Shown one piece after another: positions 24,685 through 32,646 of a stretch of 44,094 bases of DNA. The first letter of the stretch is position 1. Each line of letters starts with the position of its first letter. The position numbers and the translations under genes were made by a program. Source of the DNA: a virus; IMG/VR virus record IMGVR_UViG_3300013286_000018, positions 1 to 44,094 of that record; one strand, written 5' to 3'. The notes beneath the pieces were generated by a model, which searched no databases, had not been told where the DNA came from, and saw only the letters and a program-made list of their open reading frames with translations.

Positions 24685-26274
24685 ATGACTTTCACGGGAA
24701 CATTGCTTCCTTACCAACCAGAGGCTGTCGACCGTATGTGCGAACGACAGAAAATGTTGGTTGCTTACGATTTGGGTCTAGGAAAAACTGTTTTGACAAT
24801 TGCAGCGGTTGAACGTCTCATGGATTCACGTCAAATTGCAGAGCCAGGTTTGATAGTCTGTTTATCCTCACTTAAATATCAGTGGGCAAACCAAATTAGA
24901 AAGTTTACAGATGATACTTCAAACGCTTTGGTTATTGATGGAACGCCAGCAAAACGAGCAAAACAATACGAAAAAGCATACGACTGGCGCGCTTCAAAGG
25001 TTGATTACATCATCCTTAACTACGAGCAAGTTGTTAACGACTGGGATAAAGTCAAAAAACTTCCACGAGGATTTGTAGTACTAGACGAAGCGACTGCTAT
25101 TAAATCGTTTAGGTCTAAACGTTCTAAACAAGTAAAAAAACTTAGTAACGCTCCGTTTAAGTTTGCCCTTACGGGAACACCCATTGAAAACGGTAAGCCA
25201 GAAGAGCTGTACAGCATTATGCAGTTTGTTGACAATGACGTTCTTGGTTCTTTTGAAAATTTTGACCGCACTTTTATTGTGCGTAATAACTGGGGTGGCG
25301 TAGAGCGCTACATTAATTTACCCACACTTCATCAAGTTATGAAAGAGGCTTCAGTTCGTAAAGCACAAAAAGACCCAGACGTTGCCCCTTTTCTTCCCGA
25401 ATCAATTCACAAAGACCCAATAAAAGTTATTTTTGATAGAAAATCTGCAAAACTTTATAACCGTATACAAAAAGATTTAATGCAAGATTTAAATGACGCA
25501 CAAGCAATGTTTGGTAATTCTTTTAATATTTTGGCGCATTATGGGGTCGAGAATCGTCGTAGCGGACCAGAGGATGAGATGCGTGGAAAAATTATGTCTA
25601 AAATTGGGTGCCTTAAAATGCTTTGTTCTCACCCAGACTTACTCCGTACTAGCGCCAAAAAATATTTAAACATAAATGGAGAAGGTTCTGCTTACGCTAA
25701 TGAGCTTGTTATTGATGGCGCTTTAGACGGCGTTGAGAATTCAATAAAACTTAATACCCTTATTGAATACGTAACTAACTTTTTAGACCAAAATGAAGAA
25801 AATAAAGTAGTAATTTTTGCCACTTATGTAGACATGCTCGACAAAATAGCCGATGCTTTAGGTAACGAACGGTGCCGCCTATATTCAGGTAAGTTAGACG
25901 CTAAGGCTAAAGAGGAGAACAAAATTGCCTTTAACAATTTACCTGAAATTCGCGTCCTTATATCTTCTGACGCTGGTGGTTACGGCGTGGATTTGCCCGC
26001 CGCAAATCTCCTTATTAATTACGACTTACCTTGGAGTTCAGGCTCTGCAACTCAACGAAACGGACGTATTGTAAGAGCGTCTTCTACATGGAAGACAATT
26101 GTTATTCAAGATTTAATTGTTGATGGTTCCGTAGAAGAGCGCCAATATGACGCCCTACAGCAGAAAACATCTGTTGCTAATGCAATTATTGATGGTGAAG
26201 GTATAGATGACAAGGGCGGAGTACCACTTACAGTAGGAAGCCTCAAGCAGTTCTTAACCTTTGCCTCTGTCTAG
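24685..26274 (+). CDS. SNF2-family helicase
   Basis: A 529-residue SF2 protein. Motif I is DLGLGKT (GLGKT at 31-35), motif II DEAT at 134-137 and motif III ALTGTPIENG at 161-170. The C-terminal half has VVIFATYVDMLDKIADAL, VLISSDAGGYGVDLPAANLL, INYDLPWSSGSATQRNGRIV, RASS (motifs IV-VI). Phage SNF2 proteins probably remodel protein-DNA complexes or act in recombination. It ends the replication block before a small regulator gene. Confidence 0.88.
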   Translation: MTFTGTLLPYQPEAVDRMCERQKMLVAYDLGLGKTVLTIAAVERLMDSRQIAEPGLIVCLSSLKYQWANQIRKFTDDTSNALVIDGTPAKRAKQYEKAYDWRASKVDYIILNYEQVVNDWDKVKKLPRGFVVLDEATAIKSFRSKRSKQVKKLSNAPFKFALTGTPIENGKPEELYSIMQFVDNDVLGSFENFDRTFIVRNNWGGVERYINLPTLHQVMKEASVRKAQKDPDVAPFLPESIHKDPIKVIFDRKSAKLYNRIQKDLMQDLNDAQAMFGNSFNILAHYGVENRRSGPEDEMRGKIMSKIGCLKMLCSHPDLLRTSAKKYLNINGEGSAYANELVIDGALDGVENSIKLNTLIEYVTNFLDQNEENKVVIFATYVDMLDKIADALGNERCRLYSGKLDAKAKEENKIAFNNLPEIRVLISSDAGGYGVDLPAANLLINYDLPWSSGSATQRNGRIVRASSTWKTIVIQDLIVDGSVEERQYDALQQKTSVANAIIDGEGIDDKGGVPLTVGSLKQFLTFASV

Positions 26275-26279
26275 ACTGG

Positions 26280-26285
26280 TAGAAT
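26280..26285 (+). promoter_or_regulatory. -10 element for a leaderless RHH gene
   Basis: TAGAAT matches five of six positions of TATAAT and ends 6 bases before the ATG at 26292. There is no SD before that ATG. No clear -35 is seen. This fits a leaderless transcript. Confidence 0.45.
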
Positions 26286-26291
26286 TATTCA

Positions 26292-26441
26292 ATGCCTAAC
26301 GCACCTAAGACCCCCACACGTACCATACGAGTTCCTGATGACTTATGGAAAGCTGTGCAAAGGAAGGCGCTCTCAGAAGGCGTAACCGTAACAAGCGTGA
26401 TTATTAATGCGCTTGAAACATACCTAGTTGACAAGAAGTAG
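26292..26441 (+). CDS. Ribbon-helix-helix (CopG/Arc-like) regulator
   Basis: A 49-residue protein. The strand TRTIRVPDDLWKAVQRKALS is followed by EGVTVTSVIINALETYLVDK, the standard RHH arrangement (strand, helix, turn, helix). Dimers would insert the strand into the DNA major groove. It has no SD but an apparent -10 six bases upstream, suggesting a leaderless mRNA. It is likely a phage transcription regulator, possibly acting on the promoter just after it. Confidence 0.8.
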   Translation: MPNAPKTPTRTIRVPDDLWKAVQRKALSEGVTVTSVIINALETYLVDKK

Positions 26442-26456
26442 CTAAGTCAATAATGT
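26428..26456 (+). promoter_or_regulatory. Candidate promoter for the SSB/regulator operon
   Basis: A perfect TTGACA at 26428-26433 is followed 17 bases later by TAATGT at 26451-26456, which fits the actinobacterial TANNNT -10. The start would be near 26463, leaving a short leader with AAAGGGG before the ATG at 26479. The -35 lies inside the RHH gene end. Confidence 0.45.
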
Positions 26457-26478
26457 AGCCCTATAACAAAGGGGATAC

Positions 26479-26868
26479 ATGGACAACAACGAACTTAGTT
26501 CTACAGTCAAACAATACCTTGCTCTTAAGCAAGAGATGAAGCTCATGTCAGAGCGAGAAACAGAGTTAAAAAAACGCCTTCTTGAAACAGTTGATGCTGT
26601 TGGAGAAGTAAACGGTAGCGGACATTTTATTTTAGAAGTTGATGGCGTAACACTTACCAAGCAACGCAAAGCATCCAACCCACTTGACCCAGAAGTTGCA
26701 GAACGCATTATTACGGAAAAAGGGTTGAAAAAAACTTGCATGCCAGATAAGCCCACATTAGATTCACAAGCAATTATGGCTGCCCTATACAAAAAGGAGT
26801 TAACAGAAGAGGACATTGAATTAATGTTTCCGCTTAAAGTTTCGTATGCATTCTTGGTTAAAGAATGA
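26479..26868 (+). CDS. Hypothetical coiled-coil protein
   Basis: A 129-residue protein with an N-terminal helix (VKQYLALKQEMKLMSERETE), a beta part (GSGHFILEVDGVTLTKQRKA) and a helical end (TEEDIELMFPLKVSYAFLVK). AAAGGGG precedes the ATG. Similar small proteins occur in replication regions of actinophages without a known function. It is coupled to the MerR-like gene by an ATGA overlap. Confidence 0.55.
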   Translation: MDNNELSSTVKQYLALKQEMKLMSERETELKKRLLETVDAVGEVNGSGHFILEVDGVTLTKQRKASNPLDPEVAERIITEKGLKKTCMPDKPTLDSQAIMAALYKKELTEEDIELMFPLKVSYAFLVKE

Positions 26869-27350
26869 CAGACGATTATATTGATAATGCTTTTGCAGAT
26901 TTGGACGTTTTTTATCCAGGAAGCAAAAGAAAGCGACGCGATAGTGCTGCTCCAAAAACTGTTGACCACGTGCCGATACAGCAATGGGATGCAAAACCTC
27001 AGGTAAAGACACTTCCTAACGGAAAGGATGTTGAACTTTTCACTGTAGGTGCGCTAGCTCAAGCTCTAGGAAGACCTTTTGTTTCAATAAGGGTTTGGAA
27101 CGAAAAAGGATATTTACCTAAAGCCCCTTACCGACTACCCACTAAAAAGAACGTTCATGGAGAAGACCATAAAGGAAGACGACTTTATAGCCGAGCCATG
27201 ATTGAAGCGGCGGTACAGCTCTTTGATAAAGCTGGACTTTTACAAGTCAAGCGTATAGACTGGGCAGTACACCGTAATCTCAGTATTGAGATAGCCGAGG
27301 CTTGGAGTAATATCCTGGCTACAGAAACACAAAATGCAGGTCAAAACTAG
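26865..27350 (+). CDS. MerR-like helix-turn-helix protein
   Basis: A 161-residue protein. Residues about 57-80 (LFTVGALAQALGRPFVSIRV, WNEKGYLPKAPYR) form a MerR-like HTH and wing, and residues 97-125 (HKGRRLYSRAMIEAAVQLFD) continue the family pattern. The N-terminal 50 residues are polar and basic (PGSKRKRRDS). No effector domain is visible. It is probably a phage transcription or excision-type DNA-binding factor. Confidence 0.7.
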   Translation: MTDDYIDNAFADLDVFYPGSKRKRRDSAAPKTVDHVPIQQWDAKPQVKTLPNGKDVELFTVGALAQALGRPFVSIRVWNEKGYLPKAPYRLPTKKNVHGEDHKGRRLYSRAMIEAAVQLFDKAGLLQVKRIDWAVHRNLSIEIAEAWSNILATETQNAGQN

Positions 27351-27381
27351 CAGTTCAAACAAATTAAAAGGAGTAGTACAA

Positions 27382-28041
27382 ATGTCAGTTCAAACAACAG
27401 AAGAGTTCGTACCAGCAGTTGATGAGTTTTCAATGGAAAACGCAGACGTTGATGGTCGCCCAGATAACGCAGCAGATGCAATCAAATCTGGTTGGGATGC
27501 AGCAGAAGAAGCTGTAAGACCAAAAGAATATGTAAAAGACTTTAAAATTTCTGAAGTCCTTCAAGTTATTAAGTTTTTGGACCCAGACGGTCCATACGCT
27601 ATTTATAGCCAACACTTCCTTACACAAAAAACAGAAGGTCAGCGTTCATACGTTTGTTTAGGAAACGGTTGCCCTTTGTGCGTAAAGCTTTCTCATAAAC
27701 CAGAGAAAAAATACGCATTTTCTGTTGCTGTTTTAACGCCCACAGAAACAACAATGACAAAGCTTATTGTTTCTCCATTATTCTTTAGGTCACTTCATGC
27801 AGCACATCACTCACCTGCAGGTCCGCTTTCAAAAAATTACTGGGCTGTAGCGCGTCGTGGTCAAATGATGAATACCGTCTATACGCTTAATCCAGTCAAA
27901 GGACGCGATTTAAGTGACGACTATGGTATTGAAGAGGATAAGGTTGAAGCTGTTATTGCAGAGATGGTTCCATTTGAAGCATCGTCACTTCGACGACTTT
28001 CACTTGATGAGCTTACTGAAGTTGCAAACGCTTTAATCTAA
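27382..28041 (+). CDS. gp32-like single-stranded DNA-binding protein
   Basis: A 219-residue protein. ATG at 27382 is chosen because AAAAGGAG lies just upstream; an in-frame ATG at 27334 overlaps the previous gene. His78 followed by Cys92, Cys97 and Cys100 (VCLGNGCPLC) gives H-x13-C-x4-C-x2-C, close to the zinc site of T4 gp32 (H-x12-C-x9-C-x2-C). The body is OB-fold-like (KISEVLQVIKFLDPDGPYAI; KYAFSVAVLTP). An acidic N-terminus and the neighbouring polymerase support an SSB role. A strong terminator follows. Confidence 0.65.
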   Translation: MSVQTTEEFVPAVDEFSMENADVDGRPDNAADAIKSGWDAAEEAVRPKEYVKDFKISEVLQVIKFLDPDGPYAIYSQHFLTQKTEGQRSYVCLGNGCPLCVKLSHKPEKKYAFSVAVLTPTETTMTKLIVSPLFFRSLHAAHHSPAGPLSKNYWAVARRGQMMNTVYTLNPVKGRDLSDDYGIEEDKVEAVIAEMVPFEASSLRRLSLDELTEVANALI

Positions 28042-28051
28042 CATCGGTTGT

Positions 28052-28095
28052 AGAAGGGTTAGGCTGTCACCCCTTGGCCTAGCCCTTCTGCTTTT
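28052..28095 (+). terminator. Strong intrinsic terminator after the SSB gene
   Basis: A 13-bp stem spans 28052-28089 with arms AGAAGGGTTAGGC and GCCTAGCCCTTCT (one T-G pair) and a 12-base loop. GCTTTT follows. It ends or attenuates the SSB transcript 10 bases before the polymerase gene. Confidence 0.85.
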
Positions 28096-28105
28096 AAGGG
28101 GATAC

Positions 28106-30106
28106 ATGAATATTATTACCACTAAAGAACAGCTTAATGAGATGGTTGCGCATTATTTACAACAAGATTCGTTTGCTTATGATTTAGAAACTGTTGGCCC
28201 ACAACGTGGAGTTACAGTTGTTAACGAAGTTTTATGGATTTCATTAGCCACACACGGACGCGGTGATGTCATTGCTTTGGGGCACCCTAACGGTGATTTT
28301 CTTACAGAAGAATTTCCTTTGACAGGTCAAGGTCAAAAACGTGTAGATGCTGGTCTTAACGCACGAGAGTCTGATTATTCTAGAGACAAGAAAAAAGCCA
28401 CAGTTACATTTGGTCCACCACCAGTACAGCTTTTACCAGCCGAAGTATTTATTGCACTAAAACCACTTATGTTTGGTGAAAACCGCACGCTTGTGGGTCA
28501 CAATTTAGTTTTTGATTTAACTTCTATTGCTAAATATTACGACGGAGATATTCCTAAAGGCCCATACTTTGACACCATGATTGCTTCGTTTTTATATGAT
28601 AATCGTAATAAGAACAAATGCGGTCTTGATGATTGTTTAGCCCGAGAATTTGGCTATCACATGGTTAAGGACATCGGTAAAGAGGTTGAGAAGTATTCGT
28701 TCCAAGATGTAGCCAAGTATGCTTATTTAGATGCTAAATACACATTTTTGCTTTATAAAAACGTTTTACAAAAAAAGTTAGAAGAAGGACAGCTTATTAA
28801 CGTAATGAATTTAGAGATGGGCGTTCTTAAAGTGTTATGCCATATGAAATTAACAGGTGCTCCCATTGACACCAGTCAATTAGAAGTGCTACACGCACAG
28901 TTAGAGATTAATATTGAAAAAGCGCGTTCTGATATTTACCGTATTGCTGGCAAGGTGTTTAACATTAATTCCAACCCAGAAAAACAAGAGCTTTTATACG
29001 GTAAGAAAGAAAACGGCGGTCAAGGTCTTAAACCTAAAATTCTTACTCCCAAAGGCAAATCAAAAGATATGGATGGGCAACTTTTAGAGTTATCTGATTA
29101 TTCCGTTGCTGCCGATGCATTAGAGCCTTACCGTAATACAAACCCACTTGTAAAAGCAATGCTTGAATACGCTGATTTAAATAAGATGTTGACTACTTAT
29201 GTTATTCCTTATTTAGGTGGAGATGTAACTCGTACAACCGCAGGAAAAATAAAGGTTGAGCACAAAGAAAGCCTTTTGATAAACGGAAGGGTTCACGGAG
29301 ATTTTGTTCAGCACGGAGCTGAAACAGGAAGGTTTTCAAGTAGAAATCCAAATTTGCAAAACATTCCAGCACCAGAAGACCCTGAAAAAGTTCCTGAAGA
29401 TAAGCAGTACGGGCGCATGTTGCGTAACCTTTTTTACGCCCCCGAAGGATACAAACTTATAGTGGCTGATTATTCACAAATTGAGCCACGAGTTATTGCT
29501 TCCATGGCTAAAGACCCAATTATGATGAATAATTATTTAAATAACGATGATATTTATACAACCATAGGAAATACCATGGGAGTAAACCGTAAAGCGGGTA
29601 AGGTTCTTGTACTTGCTATGGCATATGGCGTAGGTCCTGACAAAATTGCGGCTTCTATTGGATGTACGGTTACAGAGGCAAAAACGCTTCTTAATGATTT
29701 TTCTAAAAAATTTAACGCGGTTAACAAGTATCGAATTATGGTTGTTAATAGCACACGCAAAAGAGGTTACGTATCTACCTTGTTAGGGCGCCGTAGATAT
29801 TTGCCTGATATCAACTCTTCTAATTTTGGTATTAAATCAGGTGCAGAACGCCAAGCCTTCAACACTCGTATACAAGGTTCAGCAGCAGACATTATTAAAC
29901 TTGCCATGATTCGCGCCCAGGACATGATTCCAAAAGAAGCTAAACTGCTACTTACGGTTCACGATGAACTTGTAACCCTTACCCCCGACAATAAAGCAGA
30001 AGATACTGCAGAGGCAATTCGTAGCGCAATGGAGGGAATTCAGCTTTTGGATGTTCCCCTAATTGCTGACATCACTACAGTACAACGTTGGGGAGAAGCC
30101 AAATGA
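28106..30106 (+). CDS. DNA polymerase, family A, with 3'-5' exonuclease
   Basis: A 666-residue enzyme. The exonuclease domain has FAYDLETV (Asp26, Glu28), LVGHNLVFDLTSI and YAYLDAKYT. The polymerase domain has motif A LIVADYSQIEPR (Asp455, Glu460), the O-helix RKAGKVLVLAMAYG (495-508) and motif C TVHDELV (His619, Asp620). In the O-helix the residue matching E. coli Phe762 is Leu503, a substitution noted for many environmental phage polymerases. It replicates the phage genome. AGGGG is the SD, directly after a terminator. Confidence 0.95.
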   Translation: MNIITTKEQLNEMVAHYLQQDSFAYDLETVGPQRGVTVVNEVLWISLATHGRGDVIALGHPNGDFLTEEFPLTGQGQKRVDAGLNARESDYSRDKKKATVTFGPPPVQLLPAEVFIALKPLMFGENRTLVGHNLVFDLTSIAKYYDGDIPKGPYFDTMIASFLYDNRNKNKCGLDDCLAREFGYHMVKDIGKEVEKYSFQDVAKYAYLDAKYTFLLYKNVLQKKLEEGQLINVMNLEMGVLKVLCHMKLTGAPIDTSQLEVLHAQLEINIEKARSDIYRIAGKVFNINSNPEKQELLYGKKENGGQGLKPKILTPKGKSKDMDGQLLELSDYSVAADALEPYRNTNPLVKAMLEYADLNKMLTTYVIPYLGGDVTRTTAGKIKVEHKESLLINGRVHGDFVQHGAETGRFSSRNPNLQNIPAPEDPEKVPEDKQYGRMLRNLFYAPEGYKLIVADYSQIEPRVIASMAKDPIMMNNYLNNDDIYTTIGNTMGVNRKAGKVLVLAMAYGVGPDKIAASIGCTVTEAKTLLNDFSKKFNAVNKYRIMVVNSTRKRGYVSTLLGRRRYLPDINSSNFGIKSGAERQAFNTRIQGSAADIIKLAMIRAQDMIPKEAKLLLTVHDELVTLTPDNKAEDTAEAIRSAMEGIQLLDVPLIADITTVQRWGEAK

Positions 30107-30564
30107 ACTTTTTTGACAGATTATTTCGTCGTTCTACCCATGAACATACCAACGTGGAAGTGCCCTTTAGTACAATTACTCGTTGGGGATTATACGATTT
30201 AAGTATTACTAATCCTAATGAAATTGCTGTTTTGCTTGGTTTAACACCAGTCAGTGAAGAAGGAAACAAAAAAGAAATAGAAGACAGCCATATAAGATTA
30301 GCCGCCCTTGATGACCTACTTCCATATATAGATATTGTTAGTGAACTTAATGCAAAAGTTATTGTTGCCACGCAAATGCGAGAATTTGCAGACGATTTTG
30401 AAGAGCATGTTGATGAAGAAGAACTTGATAGTATGAATGAGTTTTATAAAGCAGTTAGCTTTTCTGCTCTTGTTACCGCATTTTCAGTAGGTATAGAACT
30501 TGATATTTTTCATACCCATGCGCTAAGTTTGGGTTCTGTATATAAGGAGGAAAATGAGCAGTAA
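30103..30564 (+). CDS. Hypothetical acidic protein after polymerase
   Basis: A 153-residue protein. ATG at 30103 overlaps the polymerase stop as ATGA and has GGGGAGAAG upstream. An alternative TTG at 30088 is less likely. The N-terminus is basic (MNFFDRLFRRSTHEHTN), the middle acidic and helical (DDFEEHVDEEELDSMNEFYK), and residues 125-148 are moderately hydrophobic. No motif was recognised. Confidence 0.55.
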   Translation: MNFFDRLFRRSTHEHTNVEVPFSTITRWGLYDLSITNPNEIAVLLGLTPVSEEGNKKEIEDSHIRLAALDDLLPYIDIVSELNAKVIVATQMREFADDFEEHVDEEELDSMNEFYKAVSFSALVTAFSVGIELDIFHTHALSLGSVYKEENEQ

Positions 30565-30931
30565 CTGGTGGGCAGATAAATTAGGAGCGCAACAACAGCC
30601 CGCAGCTCCACGTTCCGTAACACCACAACAACCTACTTCATACCCACCCACACAGCAGCAACCCCCGTATCTGCCACCAGAGGTAAGAAACCATCAGTTG
30701 CCGATAAGTGCAACTACAGCTTCTCGTTGTCCAGGTTGCGGTAGTGGAAACTACACGGGTGGGGGAGAAAATAAACCACGTTGTTATGATTGCGGTTACC
30801 CAATACAACAATCAGGTTCAGGTATTGGTAAAGGCATTATGGGAGGCCCACAAGCTTCGGGCCCAGCCCAACCAGCACGACAAGTAGCAACAGGTGGATT
30901 TAATCCTCAGACAATCATTGGACACATTTAA
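30554..30931 (+). CDS. Pro/Gln-rich zinc-ribbon protein
   Basis: A 125-residue protein. Residues 1-55 are Pro/Gln-rich and probably disordered. A zinc ribbon follows (CPGCGSGNY ... CYDCGYPIQ), then a Gly-rich end. An AAGGAGG SD precedes the ATG, which lies 11 bases before the upstream stop. Its location before recA suggests a recombination or replication accessory role. The stop overlaps recA as TAATG. Confidence 0.6.
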   Translation: MSSNWWADKLGAQQQPAAPRSVTPQQPTSYPPTQQQPPYLPPEVRNHQLPISATTASRCPGCGSGNYTGGGENKPRCYDCGYPIQQSGSGIGKGIMGGPQASGPAQPARQVATGGFNPQTIIGHI

Positions 30932-32007
30932 TGGCAATTAACCCAGAGTTAGCAAAAATTATTAATAAGATTAACAAGAAACTTGGCGCAGATACAATCG
31001 TTCTTGGAGAAGATATTAGAGACGATGTAATGTCTCGTATTACCACAGGCTCTATTGCATTTGATGTTGCTTTAGGTGGGGGTTGGCCCGTTAATCAATG
31101 GCATGAAATTGTTGGAGAAGCCTCTAACGGTAAAACCGCAATTGCTTTAAAAACTATTGCAGCAAATCAAGCAAAAAATCCAGAGTTCACCACAGTGTGG
31201 GTTGCAGCAGAACAATGGGTTCCAGAGTATGCAGAGATGTGCGGTGTTGATTTATCGCGCCTTTATGTAGTTTCAACTAATATTATGGAGGAAGCATATG
31301 AAGCGATTATTGAGTTGGTCGAAAGCAAAGCTGTTGATTGTGTTGTTATTGACTCCCTTCCTGCCTTGGTTCCTAGTGCAGAAGACGAGAAACAAATGGA
31401 AGAATTCACGGTAGGCAGAGGCGCAATGTTAACCAACAAATTTTTTCGCAAAGTAGGGATTGCTTCTAAACGCTCCCTTATTGATTATGAACGCCCATTT
31501 ATTGGCATCATGATTAATCAGTGGCGTGACAAAGTTGGAGTTATGTACGGAGACCCACGCACTACCCCAGGGGGTAAAGGCAAGGATTATGCGTTCTTTA
31601 CCCGTATTGAAATTAAGCGTGATGAATGGATTGACGCTGGAACAGGTCAAGAAAAACACCGTGTAGGTCAGACCATCAAGATTCGTACCCTTAAAAACAA
31701 ATCAGCCCCACCCTCACAGACAGCTTTTGTAGACTTTTATTTTGCCCCTGGAGGGCCTGTAGACCGTGGAAATTATGATTTTGCTAAAGAAGTAGTGGCT
31801 ATGGGAATTATTAATAAAGTCATTGTTAGAGCGGGTGCTTATTACCGTTACGACATCAATGGTGAGACTCGCCAGTGGATGGGCGCAGATGCTATGCTAG
31901 GTTCTATACGGGAAGAGTTGGACTTAAAAGAAACCTTAGAACGCGATGTACTAGACTCAATTAAAGCTGGGTCTAAGTTTGTGGCAGACGACTCCGATGA
32001 GGAGTGA
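30931..32007 (+). CDS. RecA-like recombinase
   Basis: A 358-residue protein with a RecA core: RITTGSIAFDVALGGGWPVN, WHEIVGEASNGKTA with Walker A at 62-69, Walker B-like DCVVIDSLPALVP, and MINQWRDKVGVMYGDPRTTP, GG in the L2/ATP-cap region. It lacks the long C-terminal domain of bacterial RecA but ends in an acidic tail (VADDSDEE). It catalyses strand exchange in phage recombination-dependent replication and repair. Nuclease genes follow it. Confidence 0.9.
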   Translation: MAINPELAKIINKINKKLGADTIVLGEDIRDDVMSRITTGSIAFDVALGGGWPVNQWHEIVGEASNGKTAIALKTIAANQAKNPEFTTVWVAAEQWVPEYAEMCGVDLSRLYVVSTNIMEEAYEAIIELVESKAVDCVVIDSLPALVPSAEDEKQMEEFTVGRGAMLTNKFFRKVGIASKRSLIDYERPFIGIMINQWRDKVGVMYGDPRTTPGGKGKDYAFFTRIEIKRDEWIDAGTGQEKHRVGQTIKIRTLKNKSAPPSQTAFVDFYFAPGGPVDRGNYDFAKEVVAMGIINKVIVRAGAYYRYDINGETRQWMGADAMLGSIREELDLKETLERDVLDSIKAGSKFVADDSDEE

Positions 32008-32356
32008 AGGTCAAAAACAGTCTAGGAAACACGAGGTACGACTAGCCAAAAAAGTCGATGGTAAGCGAACAGCTGCCAGCGGAGCTTTTTGGAATCGTAA
32101 AGGTGATGTCCGCAGTAGCGACCTTCTTATTGAACATAAGTGGACGGGCAAAGCCTCCTTTACTGTTAAAGCCGCAGTTCTGGAGAAAATTGTCAACGAA
32201 GCAATTCTTGATAGCCGAATGCCCGTATTAGGTATTAGTCTTAACGAGAATAATTATGTAATGCTTATTGAAGATGATTTCCTAGAGATGCGCCAAAATC
32301 TTCAGGAGTGCACTTGTCATATGAACGTTCCACCGACGCAGAGTGGTGGCACTTAG
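31997..32356 (+). CDS. Hjc-like PD-(D/E)XK nuclease
   Basis: A 119-residue protein. SRKHEVRLAKKVDGKRTAAS, GAFWNRKGDVRSSDLLIEHK, WTGKASF carries Glu13, Asp37 and Glu46-x-Lys48, the E...D...ExK layout of small resolvase-type nucleases such as Hjc. It probably cuts branched DNA made by the adjacent RecA. ATG at 31997 is preferred to the in-frame TTG at 31979; neither has a strong SD. It overlaps recA by 11 bases and WhiB by 43. Confidence 0.7.
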   Translation: MRSEGQKQSRKHEVRLAKKVDGKRTAASGAFWNRKGDVRSSDLLIEHKWTGKASFTVKAAVLEKIVNEAILDSRMPVLGISLNENNYVMLIEDDFLEMRQNLQECTCHMNVPPTQSGGT

Positions 32357-32646
32357 CTAAATGCCGTGGCATGGATACCGAATTATGGTTTCCACCGCGA
32401 GATAAAACTAAATACAAAAAGATAGCCGATAAATCAAAAGCTGTTTGTTTTGGTAAAGATGGCGCACCCGAATGCCCCGTACGATTTCAATGCTTGTTCT
32501 ACTCAGAAGAGATGGATGAACAGCACGGTATATGGGGTGGCATGAGCCACCGTGAGCGCAATGCGTTGAAAAGAAAAGCTGCTAAAGTAGGGCTTACATT
32601 AGAGGAGTGGGTGCTTAAGAATGACAGCAAAGGAAGAAAAGTTTAA
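32314..32646 (+). CDS. WhiB-family iron-sulfur transcription factor
   Basis: A 110-residue protein. Cys17, Cys45, Cys54 and Cys60 (AKCRGMD; KAVCFGKDGAPECPVRFQC) are the 4Fe-4S ligands, followed by GIWGGMSHRERNALKRK with the family's GIWGG turn and basic tail. The usual CxxC is expanded to C-x8-C. WhiB proteins bind the primary sigma factor and occur only in Actinobacteria and their phages. TTG at 32314 is chosen because AGGAG lies 5 bases upstream; GTG at 32308 overlaps that SD. It probably redirects host transcription. Confidence 0.92.
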   Translation: MSYERSTDAEWWHLAKCRGMDTELWFPPRDKTKYKKIADKSKAVCFGKDGAPECPVRFQCLFYSEEMDEQHGIWGGMSHRERNALKRKAAKVGLTLEEWVLKNDSKGRKV

